Source: Polytrichum commune
Lineage: Eukaryota; Streptophyta; Polytrichopsida; Polytrichales; Polytrichaceae
NCBI GenBank assembly: GCA_950295325.1
Contig: OX485805.1
Span: 10,976,501 to 11,040,500 of the forward strand
Direction of reading: 5' to 3'
DNA: 64,000 nt
The notes beneath the pieces are model-generated. The model made no database searches and was not told the origin of the DNA. It was given only the letters and a program-made list of their open reading frames with translations. Positions 36,452 to 46,774 of the stretch are shown in pieces. A program made the position numbers and the translations under genes. The number at the start of each line of letters is the position of its first letter. Position 1 is the first letter of the stretch.

Positions 36452-36805
36452 CACTAAATATGATATTTAGTGTCATATGGTAACTTTCCGGATGACACTT
36501 CTTATGAATAAGTGAACAAATATTGTCATGGATGATGGATGAGTCCATCTATTGGCCAAAACCCTACCTTCTCCTGTCAACAACTTGTGATGAAATATTG
36601 TCATGGTTGATTGAAATTTGGATGAAAATTTACTTGCTACTAAATGACAGTAATTGCAACACTAGTAATCTATAATCATCCAAAAAAATTACAAGGAATG
36701 ACAAATAATGTGGAGTTAACATTTAGTGTTGGTGACACTACCACAGTTTACGATTAGTATTGGCAAGACAATTAGAATTGGTGACACTAAATATCATATT
36801 TAGTG
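36452..36805. mobile_element. TA-flanked MITE (family M2), copy 2
   Basis: 354 bp with clean inverted ends CACTAAATATGATATTTAGTG, flanked by TA. The body matches copy 1 (18821-19191) in opposite orientation. Confidence 0.78.
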
Positions 36806-36989
36806 TACTTATTTGACTTGTGCAAGTCTTGTGAAAATCTGTTCAGAAAAGAGAGCACTCTTAAAAATTCGATGTATCCCCGGATCACTGTAGGTAGAGA
36901 TTGCCTAGTTTGCAAGTTACTCGCAGTGCTTCAAGCACAACTGAATGAAGAAAAGCATCTGGTGCTTGGACGTAGTCAATGTAGCTCTG

Positions 36990-37390
36990 CAACAAAGTTC
37001 TGTCCTTTAACTGATGATCAATGGGATTTTTTGTCAGGAGTTGGTTGCCTACAATTCTCCATTGGTTGTTTGGCATACCCAATCAATGATATATGTTCAC
37101 TTATGGTGCTTGTAGGGAGGTTCTCTTTGAATTAAATGAAGAGCAACCTATTTCATTTCATTCAGGGTCAAACTCACTTTAGCAACTCTTGGCATGCCAA
37201 AATGAGTTCCACCCTCGATGAACCAACGATGCAGAATGTTCCTTGTTCGAACCTCCCACACTACCTCCAAGCAGTCACCACAAACTTACCAAACATGGAA
37301 GGTATTGTAAGCCAAACAAGCACCTCCCGACCAAAAGCCATGTTAAGTTCGAGGACAACACTATAATAACCTTCGAAATAACAATTCAAA
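36990..37390. repeat. Foldback repeat F1, second copy
   Basis: Homologous to 28090-28450 but with a more diverged central hairpin. No coding capacity. Confidence 0.6.
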
Positions 37391-37399
37391 TACTTGCAT

Positions 37400-38110
37400 C
37401 CTCTCTGAGGCAAAGAGGATGTTTGATTCCAGACAACAAAAGAGAGTCAACGCTAATGTGTAGAGTGGAAGGTGAGTTTGATCCCTCACATTATGAAGGT
37501 GAATTTGGACATGTATCCAGAAGGGAAAAGTATGACTTATCAATTTCTTCTTGCAAGTATTGTCCACTTTTGATTGCTGTTGAGCATGAAGTGCTCCTCT
37601 AGCCAATAAAACAAAAGGCAAGGCAATCAAGTGTAAGTTTGCTGTCACAGCACCTAATACCTCTAACATATAACAGATTCTGCTGAACACTCCAACGCCC
37701 AGCTTATGGAGCTCAATAAGGCAGTCAATCCACTCGTTGAGCTAAAAAACTTGGATTGAAACACTGCTGTAATTCTCTATATCATAAGGGATGTGATCCC
37801 TGTGCTCTACACCCTTGAATTAGAGGTCGAAACCTTCACATCTTTAGTGACTTGGCCCATAGCTTGTAATACATGTGGTACGCCTTCCCATACCAGTTTA
37901 ACTAAACCCCCTGCAGCTACGCCCGCACCAAAAACAGCTGAAAGATTGGGCTTCGAGTCCACCTGCCATCAATATAGATGTCACAAGCATAAGCCACTTC
38001 AGAATTGTTATGAAGAAACCCCTAGGAGGTTGCCATTTCATTTCATCCTTGACAACTGTTTACAAGCAAGCAGGATGTAGCTCAACTTATGCAGATATTA
38101 CTGGGGATTT
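37400..38110. other. Intergenic or intronic sequence, nothing recognised
   Basis: If the exon at 39750-39454 belongs to a longer gene, its later exons could lie here on -, but none can be supported from the sequence. Confidence 0.35.
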
Positions 38111-38114
38111 ACCT

Positions 38115-39430
38115 CACTGTATCTCTTCACCAATTCGCAACCCCAAGAGCATTTCTATTGAATAGATAACCCAAGCTGAGGTTGCTACCAATTCAGGGTA
38201 GCTTAAACCCCGGGCCTTAACCCAGACCCCATAAAAAGAGGTTGAGCCACCTACGGCCAGAATAAGCTTAGTACTTGGATGAGTGACCTCCCTAGCATTT
38301 GATTTCCGGTGCACCCTACAACCTATGGTCCTCCCAATCATAGTAGGGGTATACGGGTGAACTGGATAATTCCAAACCACCCATGTGAGAGAACCTAAGG
38401 GCTTACTCTTCTAGGAGAAGACCCGTTTCAAGGTGGAAGGAGGCAGTAATCTTCAACGGCCCTCTATTCTCATGATGCCTGTTTCAGGATGACATACAGA
38501 CTTACACCAACTCGAAGATGAAGCAACACCATAATTCACACCAGTAGCAACATCAGAGTCATCTCTTCCTCTTTTTATGCTACCAATTCCACCATGAAGT
38601 CCACAACCGCGGGAGAGATTTCCAGAGCTAAGTTGGGAGAGAGCACCCCTAAACTGGTGATAATGAGATCATGTGGGCACCTACTTTGTTAATATGCACC
38701 TTTAGTATTCACCTTTAAATCGGCGATATGAGTTCAGAGGTGTCTGTAATGGGAACTTGTGGTCATGCTCTAAGGTTGCTACCATTTTCACCATGGAGTC
38801 CACACCAGCTGGAGAGGGTTTCAGAGCTCGGGGAGACCTCTACATAATTATGCGACCACACAATCTCTAACCACATGTTTGAGAGCCTCTCATGAAACAA
38901 TTCAAGAACTAAAACCAAGTTCGCAACCCTAAGCGTATCCCTATGGAACAAATCACCGAACTAAGGTTGCTACCATTTTCATTTTCATTTTCACCATGGA
39001 GTCCACACCAGCTGGAGAAGGTTCAGAGCTCAGGGTGCACCTCTCCATAATTATGCAACCACAATCTCTCACCGCATGTTTGAAGCCTCTCATAAAACAA
39101 TTCAAGAACTAAAATCAAGTAAGAAACAAATTGCTCGCACTAGAACCTTGGCCTCAATTTGGGAGACCCAGTAATCACTTTAATCATCACAGTAACGTTA
39201 AAAAGTGTGCATCTCTTCACCAGTTCGCAACCCTAAGCGCATTCCTATGGAACAGGCCACCGAACTAAGGTTGCTACCAATTTTCATTTTTATCACGGAG
39301 TGCAAACCAGCTGGAGAGAATTCCAGAGCTCAGGGTGGACCTCTCTATAATTATGCGACCACAATCTTTCACCGCATGTTTGAGATCCTCACGTGGAACA
39401 ATTCAAGAGCTAAAATGAAGTAAGAAACAG
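38115..39430. repeat. Tandem repeats of about 160-200 bp downstream of the 39750 exon
   Basis: Four to five imperfect copies carry 'ttcgcaaccctaagcg', 'aaggttgctacca', 'catggagtccacaccagctgg', 'agagctc', 'ataattatgcgaccac' and 'caattcaagaactaaaa'. They probably lie in the first intron of the gene starting at 39750. Confidence 0.75.
38268..38316 (+). pseudogene. 5S rRNA-like fragment
   Basis: TTAGTACTTGGATGAGTGACCTCC followed by CGGTGCACCC closely matches the 3' half of plant 5S rRNA (box C region and 3' end). The 5' half, including box A, is not recognisable upstream. It could be a truncated 5S pseudogene or part of a 5S-derived SINE or Cassandra-type element. Confidence 0.5.
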
Positions 39431-39453
39431 GTTGGCGGAACTAGTAGTAGTAC

Positions 39454-39750
39454 CTTGGCCTCAATCTGGGAGAGACGCTGGTTGAAAGACTCCACGTTGG
39501 ACTTCACCAGCTTGTCCATCATCATCACCTTCTGCGTCGGGTAGCTCTCGAACGAGAACGCGAGCGCCTTCTGCAAGTCCTCTATCACTCTCTGCGAGGC
39601 GGCCCTCTCGTCCATCCCCTTGGCGGTGTAATGAGCTATGAGCACCGCTGGTGCTTTCAGCTTCTTCTGCTGCTGCGCCGCCCCTGCGGGGTTGAAAGGA
39701 GGCGGCATTCGCACCCCCGAGCTGCTCATGCTACTGGACTGGTCCGCCAT
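39454..39750 (-). CDS. Probable first exon of an unrecognised host gene
   Basis: The exon begins at ATG 39750 and ends at a GT donor after residue 99 (QRLSQIEAK|gtac), phase 0. It encodes a Ser/Pro-rich start (MADQSSSMSSSG) and then an amphipathic helical region (RAASQRVIEDLQKALAFSF, later KLVKSNVESFNQRLSQIEAK) that looks able to form a coiled coil. GC content and third-position bias rise clearly over the flanks, which supports real coding. I do not recognise the family and cannot find the next exons, because the sequence downstream is a tandem repeat consistent with an intron. Confidence 0.6.
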
Positions 39751-39754
39751 CGCT

Positions 39755-41900
39755 GAATGTAAGCTCGCGGGGAGCTCGATTGAGTGCAAGCTCGCTGGCT
39801 ATGGCGATGGACTCTAGAGAATGCTGCGACCAAAGCTTCGGAGCCACATCTAACCCTAACAAGTGGTGAGCTTCACAAGGTAGGTTAATGTCGAATGAAC
39901 ATGCAAATTTAGTATCAAATATGGACAAGTAGTTGTGGGCTTTACATTGTACATGGCAAGGTTTGTAGTTAAGAATGGACACCAACAAGCCACATGTTGC
40001 GATGGGATTGGACTTTATGCTTGAAATATGTATTTAGTTTTTGAGCTGGATTGTTATTATGATTGAAAGGGTTTATATGATCACTTCAAAGAGAAATAAA
40101 ATCTCCACTTTGCCATTATTGAATGCAAGCTTGCGGGAAGCTTGATTGAAATGGCCTCTAGAGAATGTTGCGACCAACACTTCGGAGCCACATCCAACCC
40201 TACCAAGTAAGCTACACAAGGTAGGTTAATATTGAACGAACATTTTAATTTAGTATCAAATATGGACAAGTATGTAGCTTATCCTATGTGGCCAGATAAG
40301 GTATTGTGGGCTTTACATTGTACATGACAAGGTTTGTAGTTAAGAATGGACACCAACAAGCCATGTTACGATGAGATTGGATTCTATGCTTGAATTATAT
40401 AGTTAGTTTATGGGTTGGATTGTTATAATGATTGACATGGTTTATATGATCAACTTCAAAGGGAAATAGAATCTCCACTTTGCCATTGCCAAATGTAAGC
40501 TTGCGGGAAGCTTGATTGAAATCAAGTTGTTGGCTATGCAATGGCCTCTAGAGAATGTTGCGACCAACACTTCAAAGCCACATCCAACCCTAACAAGTAA
40601 GCTACACAAGATAGGTTAATAATTCAACAAACATATAAATTTAGTATCAAATATGGACAAGTATGTAGCTTATCCTATGTGACCGGATAAGGTGTGGTGG
40701 GCTTTATGCAGTACATGGCAAAGCTTGTAGTTAAGAAAGGACACCAACAAGCCACATGTTACAATCGAGATTGGCCTATTTGCTTGAAACATATAACTTT
40801 TAGCTTTTAGGTGAAATCGTAATATGATTGGGAGGGCCTATATCGTCACTTAAAGGGAAAGAGAATCTCCACTTTGCCATTGTGGAAAGTAAGCTTGCAG
40901 GAGGTTTGATTGAATTTAAGTTTGTTGGCTATGGTGATGGCCTCTACAGAATATTGTGACCAAAACATTGAGGGTCAAAGGCATATCCAACCCCTAACAA
41001 GGGATGCAGATAAGTAAATATTGAATGAACTTATAGTACAAATTTAGTATCAAATATGCATATATTTGATAAAGCACAAGTGTGTGGCTTATCCTATGTG
41101 GACAAATAAAGGTATGTGGGCCTTATGTGGTCAGTCTTCTTAATTGGACACCAACATTCATGTGGTATATGGCAAGGTTTGTAGTCAATAAGAATAGACA
41201 CCAAAAAGATACGTGTTACGACGAGATTAGACTATGTGTTTGAGATATATTGATCATTCATGGTTCAATTATTTACATGATTGAGAGGTCTATATTATCA
41301 CTTAAAGATAAATAGGAATCTTCACTTTGCCATCATTGAATGTAAGCTCACAAGAAACTTGGTTGTTGTTGTTGTTGTTGGGAAACAGGGATGGCCTCTA
41401 GAGAATGTTGGAACCAAAGCTTTGGAGCCCCATCCAACCTTCACAAAGGGTCACAGAATAGGTTAACATTGAATGAACATACAAATTTATCAAATATGGA
41501 CAAGTTACTTATCATGTGTGACCAAATAAGGTGTGTGGCTTTATCTAATCACTCTTCTTAATTGGACACCTATGCTTGACTGATATATTGTATGGCTTCT
41601 AGTTAAGAAAGCACACCAAAAATATATGTGTTACAACGTAAATTCATTAATCATTCCAAGTTCAATTGTTAATATAACATGATTGGGAGGGCCTATATGA
41701 TCACTCAAAGAGATGAAAATGCTTCATAGTTTCCATTGTTAAATGCAAGATTGTAGGAAGCTCGATTAAATGCAAACCCGTTGGCTATGGCAATGGCCTC
41801 CACAAAATGTTGCGACCAAAGCTTCGGAAACGCATTCAATCTTAACAAGGACACAAAATAGGTTTATATAGAATGAATGTACAAATTTATCTATATGGAC
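39755..41900. repeat. Tandem array of about 370-440-bp units upstream of the 39750 exon
   Basis: Six diverging units start near 39755, 40118, 40487, 40884, 41330 and 41735. Each has 'gcaagcttgcgggaagcttg', 'ggcctctagagaatgttgcg', 'gagccacatccaaccctaac', 'agtatcaaatatggacaag', 'ggtttgtagttaagaatgga' and 'atctccactttgccatt'. The unit's second half resembles the dispersed R1 family ('acgtgttacgacgagattag', 'gaatcttcactttgcc'). The unit nearest the gene overlaps its 5' UTR/promoter. Confidence 0.82.
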
Positions 41901-42281
41901 AAGGTGCAATATTAGTTTGGTTTAATACTGAGCATGCATTAATTTATGTATTGTTTCTAAAATAGTAATTTGGATGTTCATATTAAATTCTAGCTTCTTT
42001 TGTATGTTTATTAGTTGCAATTGGAAAAATCTTCTACTTCTATTAGAATGAGTTTTTTTGTAGTCAAGAAGAAGTTGGATTAATAGCCCAGGAAAGATCT
42101 TTTGGTTTCTTTGAGGCAAATGGTGGGTATTTTGTAGATTTGGTGGGAAAGAAAGGTTGTTGTGGTTGTAGAAAACTCTCTTAGTGTCCTACCTTTGTAA
42201 GGAAAAGGTTTTAGTGTCATTGGTATTTTTCCTTGATCCCAAATTGTCTTCAATTCTATTTTGACCCTTATGCAATGGGGA
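41901..42281. other. AT-rich spacer, nothing recognised
   Basis: No gene, no repeat beyond short AT runs. Confidence 0.4.
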
Positions 42282-42350
42282 GTGCTATCTTGTGAGCGGT
42301 GAGCAGTGAGCAGTGAGCGATGAGCGGTAATTTGTGAGCGGTGAAGAAAG
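42282..42350 (+). repeat. TIR-like heptamer repeat, probable end of an older element (Element C)
   Basis: GTGCTATCTTGTGAGCGGT followed by GAGCAGT, GAGCAGT, GAGCGAT, GAGCGGT heptamers matches the left TIR of Element A (GCTATTCTATGAGCAGT and onward) in the same orientation. A shorter scrap of the same kind is at 42452-42478. Confidence 0.6.
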
Positions 42351-42451
42351 CAAAATATTTGGTGATAAGACTACTAATATTCTATAACCGTGGCCTAAAG
42401 AATATAATTTTAGGGTTCATTAGTAAGAAGATTGGGGAGGACAAACAACAT

Positions 42452-42478
42452 GAATGCTAGATTGTGAGCAGTGAGCAA
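42452..42478 (+). repeat. Short TIR-like scrap
   Basis: AATGCTAGATTGTGAGCAGT plus GAGCAACG; same orientation and same family as the Element A TIR. Confidence 0.45.
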
Positions 42479-42842
42479 CGAAAAAAACCAATATGTACAC
42501 AACTATGGGCATATATCTATATCTATCTATTTATATATATATATACAAATTTTGATAAAGTTGAAGTGAGTGATGCTCATGATATTGATGATTATTAACA
42601 TTCATAATATGAACACATTAAACAATGAACAAAACATGTTGCAAATGATATTCAATTTTGTAATAGTTCACTTATACAAGACAAATATAGAGAGTGCAAA
42701 AAGATGGAGTTGGACACAAAACATGTGTAAGTTTTTCAAGGTATATCATATGTAAATGTATATTAAAGAATTGATACCAATATTGAATCTGGCAGTTGAA
42801 CATGTGCTAACAAAGAACTAACCATCACTATAACTTGAAGTG

Positions 42843-42987
42843 ATGAATGTTGATCATGATTCGGCATCTAAATCTATGAAATCCAAAACCCGATGATCGT
42901 AACATCTAGCTTTGCTATGGGTAGAAGAAGGGGAAGATTGAGCAGCAAGAATGTAAGTCATGGTCTCGGCATAGATAAGGAGGCTTC
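42843..42987 (-). pseudogene. Last exon of an older ParB-like gene copy (Element C), 3' part
   Basis: On - the sequence reads SLLIYAETMTYILAAQSS ... LDFIDLDAES followed by a stop at 42845-42843. This matches the last exon of the Element A gene (GLPVYAEAMALAYAHGSS ... LRYFDLEAVSS). It is cut at 42988-42997 by Element A's target duplication and continues on the other side at 53644. Confidence 0.65.
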
Positions 42988-42997
42988 GTGGAGGTGA
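42988..42997 (+). repeat. Element A target site duplication, left copy
   Basis: GTGGAGGTGA, identical to 53644-53653 in the same orientation; 10 bp, within the MULE range. Confidence 0.8.
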
Positions 42998-43054
42998 GAG
43001 GAATGCTATTCTATGAGCAGTGAGCAGTGAGCGTTGAGCGGTGAGCGATAACTT
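42998..43054 (+). repeat. Element A left terminal inverted repeat
   Basis: Starts GAGGAATGCTATTCT, then heptamers GAGCAGT, GAGCAGT, GAGCGTT, GAGCGGT, GAGCGAT, then AACTT. Reverse complement of 53588-53643 with few differences and one short indel. Confidence 0.82.
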
Positions 43055-46000
43055 CTACAGTTTTTAGATATTTTTTATTGAAAATAAAGCCCTATAATCA
43101 AGAATAGAGCAAGAATTTGAAAACTTTTGAGCTCTATGACCGCGGTTTTCACTGAAAACTTGAAAGTTGTAGAACACAATTTTTATTAAAGGGGCCTATA
43201 TCCGTGACAATTCCTGGGAGCTCAAGATACTTTGTATGATCAAGAAAGTCGCCATTACTTCAATCACTGCTACATAGAGAGCTCGACACTGCTTCTAAAT
43301 CAAAGTAGCGTAGAACTCGAGGGTTAACATGATTCTTAGGAGTGAAGAAGGATGTCAAATTCCCAGAGCTACCATGGGCATACGCCAAGGCCATGGCTTC
43401 AGCATATACAGGTAAGCCACGAGGACTTGGGGGCGGTGACGGAAAGTACCAAGTTGAAGGTGGAGTTCGTAGCGGTCTCCTTGGATTTGTCAAACTACCA
43501 TGTTCAGAGCAAGATTTAGAGATGGACAAATGATGGATTACAATTAAGAGATAAATAGAAAACAATGTCAACCAACAAAGGCGTGGACTTATTCACATAT
43601 ATCGTGCAAAGGGGCATCTGGAATGGACTCGTCATCATCAATCAGGTCGCCCGGAGTAGAGAAAGTCGAAGCATTTGGAGGTGGAACTTCTCCTCCACAA
43701 TTCGAACAAAAGAATCATTCACAAGAAGTTGCTGAGAAGTATATGCGTTTGACAATGCAACAACCTTCATCTTCATGGGATGACGCTTAGGGGGAGACAA
43801 GAACGTGATGGCCGTACTGGACTCCGGGACATCAACTTTCTGGCGCTTCGTAATTGGCTCTGCTGGAAGTACTAAAGGACTCAGAGGTGATGCAGGAAGT
43901 CTAGATGCACTTGATGCAGAGAAGAGAGGCGGCGCCACAACCGGGGAAGTTGCCCTCTGAACCTGATAAGAAACGGGAGCCTTCTTCTGCCTCAGTTGCC
44001 TCTTGGATTTTGAGGCCGGCCGTTGACTGGCAAGCACCTCAAGCGGAGTGTCGACGGTATCCGAGGGAGTCCCAGTTCGAAGGGAAGGTGGTTGGATAGA
44101 GTCCTGAAGAGCGATGTCAAACGAAGGGGCCTTTGAAGCTGGGCAATCAAGATACCAACCACATCGCTCCCAGTGCACAGAATCCCATGATTTCATGATC
44201 CCCTCAGTGAGCATGAAATCCTCACTATCTATCTCCAAGAAATTAACAAAGAAGGGAGGGGATCTAGAGATAGCCTTGGAGGGGAAGAGGACATATTTGA
44301 AGTACCGGTACAGGACACGGTGTAATGCTGGCTTGAACAAGTACTGCTTGTCGATAGTGTTGTTCTTGTTCACTCCTTTCTCCACTGCGAATTCGCGGAA
44401 GAATGCCGTGTCCCGTAATGAAATGCGAATTTGCTCAATATAATCAAATATGGTGGGAATTGGATCCCGGCCATCAGGTTGGTAGTTGATGGTGGCCTTT
44501 TGATCACGCAAGACACCATCGAGAAGTTTTTGTGCTTCCACTGCCAACTGCATAGCAAGACAGAGGAGTTATGAACACAGAAGACAAAAAATTTGCAATG
44601 GACTAGCAATAAAGATGAAAGTTCAACATCAATTTTTGAGAACTCAATAAAGAGGGCAGGTGGAGAATCACATATTTGAGCCCACTATGTTGCCTTATTC
44701 AACCAAGTGTAAAAGGCGTCATCGTTGAAACCTTGCTTGGGGAATTTCAGTTGTACCCGAAGGCTTGTAGGCTGATTCCAGTGTTCAAGCCAAAGTACCT
44801 TCATGGAAGGATCCATGGCAGACACAGCCAACATCCACAACTTCTCTAACTTCATCTCAACACCGTCATCACGACACTCATAATGAGTCTTTACTTCGGC
44901 AAGAAAAGCATGAGTGTTCTGAGGATCAGCAATTGGTAAGATCTTCTTCAACTCACTTTTGAAATGCACTTTGGCACGTGTAACCACCTTGCCAACGATG
45001 TCATCAACGCGTTGAGATGTCCAGTCCTCAGGGTTTGGATATCGATCATAAAATTTTCACTCTGCAGATGCTGCAACCACTCCAATTTCTTGCTGACACA
45101 TTTGAAAAGCAAGGAATAAGGATATTAGTAATGCGTGTAACATATAAATATGGAGGAAGAGAAAAGTGGGAATGAAACCATAGGAAGACTATCAAAATAA
45201 TTGAACTTGGTAGAGTATGGAGGTGAGCGATGCAGTTGTAAGGGTGAACCAAGTCTTGGTTTTAGGATTATTTTGTTTTGTCTCCGCAGCTCGAACTTCA
45301 TCTTGAGACACCAAGGACTTGAAGAACTCCACTGGTTGTTTGGCAAGACTCTGAGTGCGGTAGAGCCGATGCACAAGGTTTGCAACCACATGTGAATTTT
45401 CATTTCTCCTGGGTGGCAGAAAATCAAGATGGAATTAGAGATGAGGTACCATGAAAAAAACGAGATGAAATCAAGAGAGCCTGTGATTGCAATGAGAACA
45501 TACCAGTTGACCTCGTGTAAGGCAGTGAGCATGGATATAACATCCTCATTCACAACGAGAATAATACTCTCGACCGTATAATGCCAAGAAATGTCATCCA
45601 GGTGGTCATTGTTGATAATTGGCATCCAAGCTTGGATGCGGTGGTTGCCATCCCAAACATGGAACATCTTCCCACAAAAGACTTGGAGAACTGGATCGGC
45701 GGCTAGCATGGCCTCAAATTCGTTGTTCACTGTCATCCAATGTTGACTCCAAGTGGAAATGATCTCTTCGAAAACGTCTGAAGTTTTGCCTTCATTGTCC
45801 TCCAGGGCAACATAAAAAACACCATTACCTTCCATGTAATCGTTCTTTTGGAAATGCGAAGCCAACTTCCGGACATCATTCTTAAGGAAGGGATGGACCA
45901 CGGGAAGACAAACCATTCAACAAAGAGGAATGAAGATTTTGGACTTGTTCCTCGGTTGAAATCTAAGTCCCTCAATCCTGGATTTGGTGCTGGGAATCTC

Positions 46001-46774
46001 ATTAGAGACCATGGTATGGAGCTTCGAGCGAGCATCTCTTGGATTGTCTGAAAATGAAGGCAAATTCAGCAGATATTGCATGAGATATTGCATGAGAATT
46101 CTGCCTCAAGATAATCGTTCAATAAATCATTTACTGATTGATTACAATGTGACATGTATATCAGCAGTTAAGAAAGCAATACGTGAGCCAAAAACGTGAG
46201 TGAATGTTCATTTTGAAAATCCCACTAATGAGTTAATAGCAAACTGCAAAATGAACAGAGGACATCCAGGTTTGGACTGGTGACCGACGCAGAACATACC
46301 GGCAGGCTCACCCGAAGAAGCTGAGGAAGCGCACAATGCCATATTAGTCACTGGAAGTCATAATAGAATTGTGTGCAAACAAAATTAACTCGATTTCTAA
46401 AATATCAGAAGAAGAGAGGCATTTGATTACATGGTGAATGACCCCTAATAATTTGCGCACCTCATAATCGACAAGGTTCATTCACGAAATTGGAATGCAA
46501 CACCAAACCACATGAAATTGGAATGAATAAATAAACCCCAAATCTGAAAGCAATGTGGAATGCACCTTCCCCACCATCTCCTAGACTCATAATACTCGCT
46601 TCAACTGAAACACATTCAACACAATGCCACCTTCAACTCATGTGAGAAGAATGTAAACATTTATTAAGAAATTGGCTGACCTGTTTCTCGAGAATTTCAA
46701 GAATACGGTCTCGCATGATAGCTGAGAGCAACCCACAGCCCTAAGCCCACAACCCTCAACCCTCAACCCTCAGC

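Noticed and set aside
36803-37602. Frames of 75-119 codons on + at 36.8-37.6 kb
   Set aside because: They lie in or beside the dispersed foldback repeat whose other copy is intronic; not coding.
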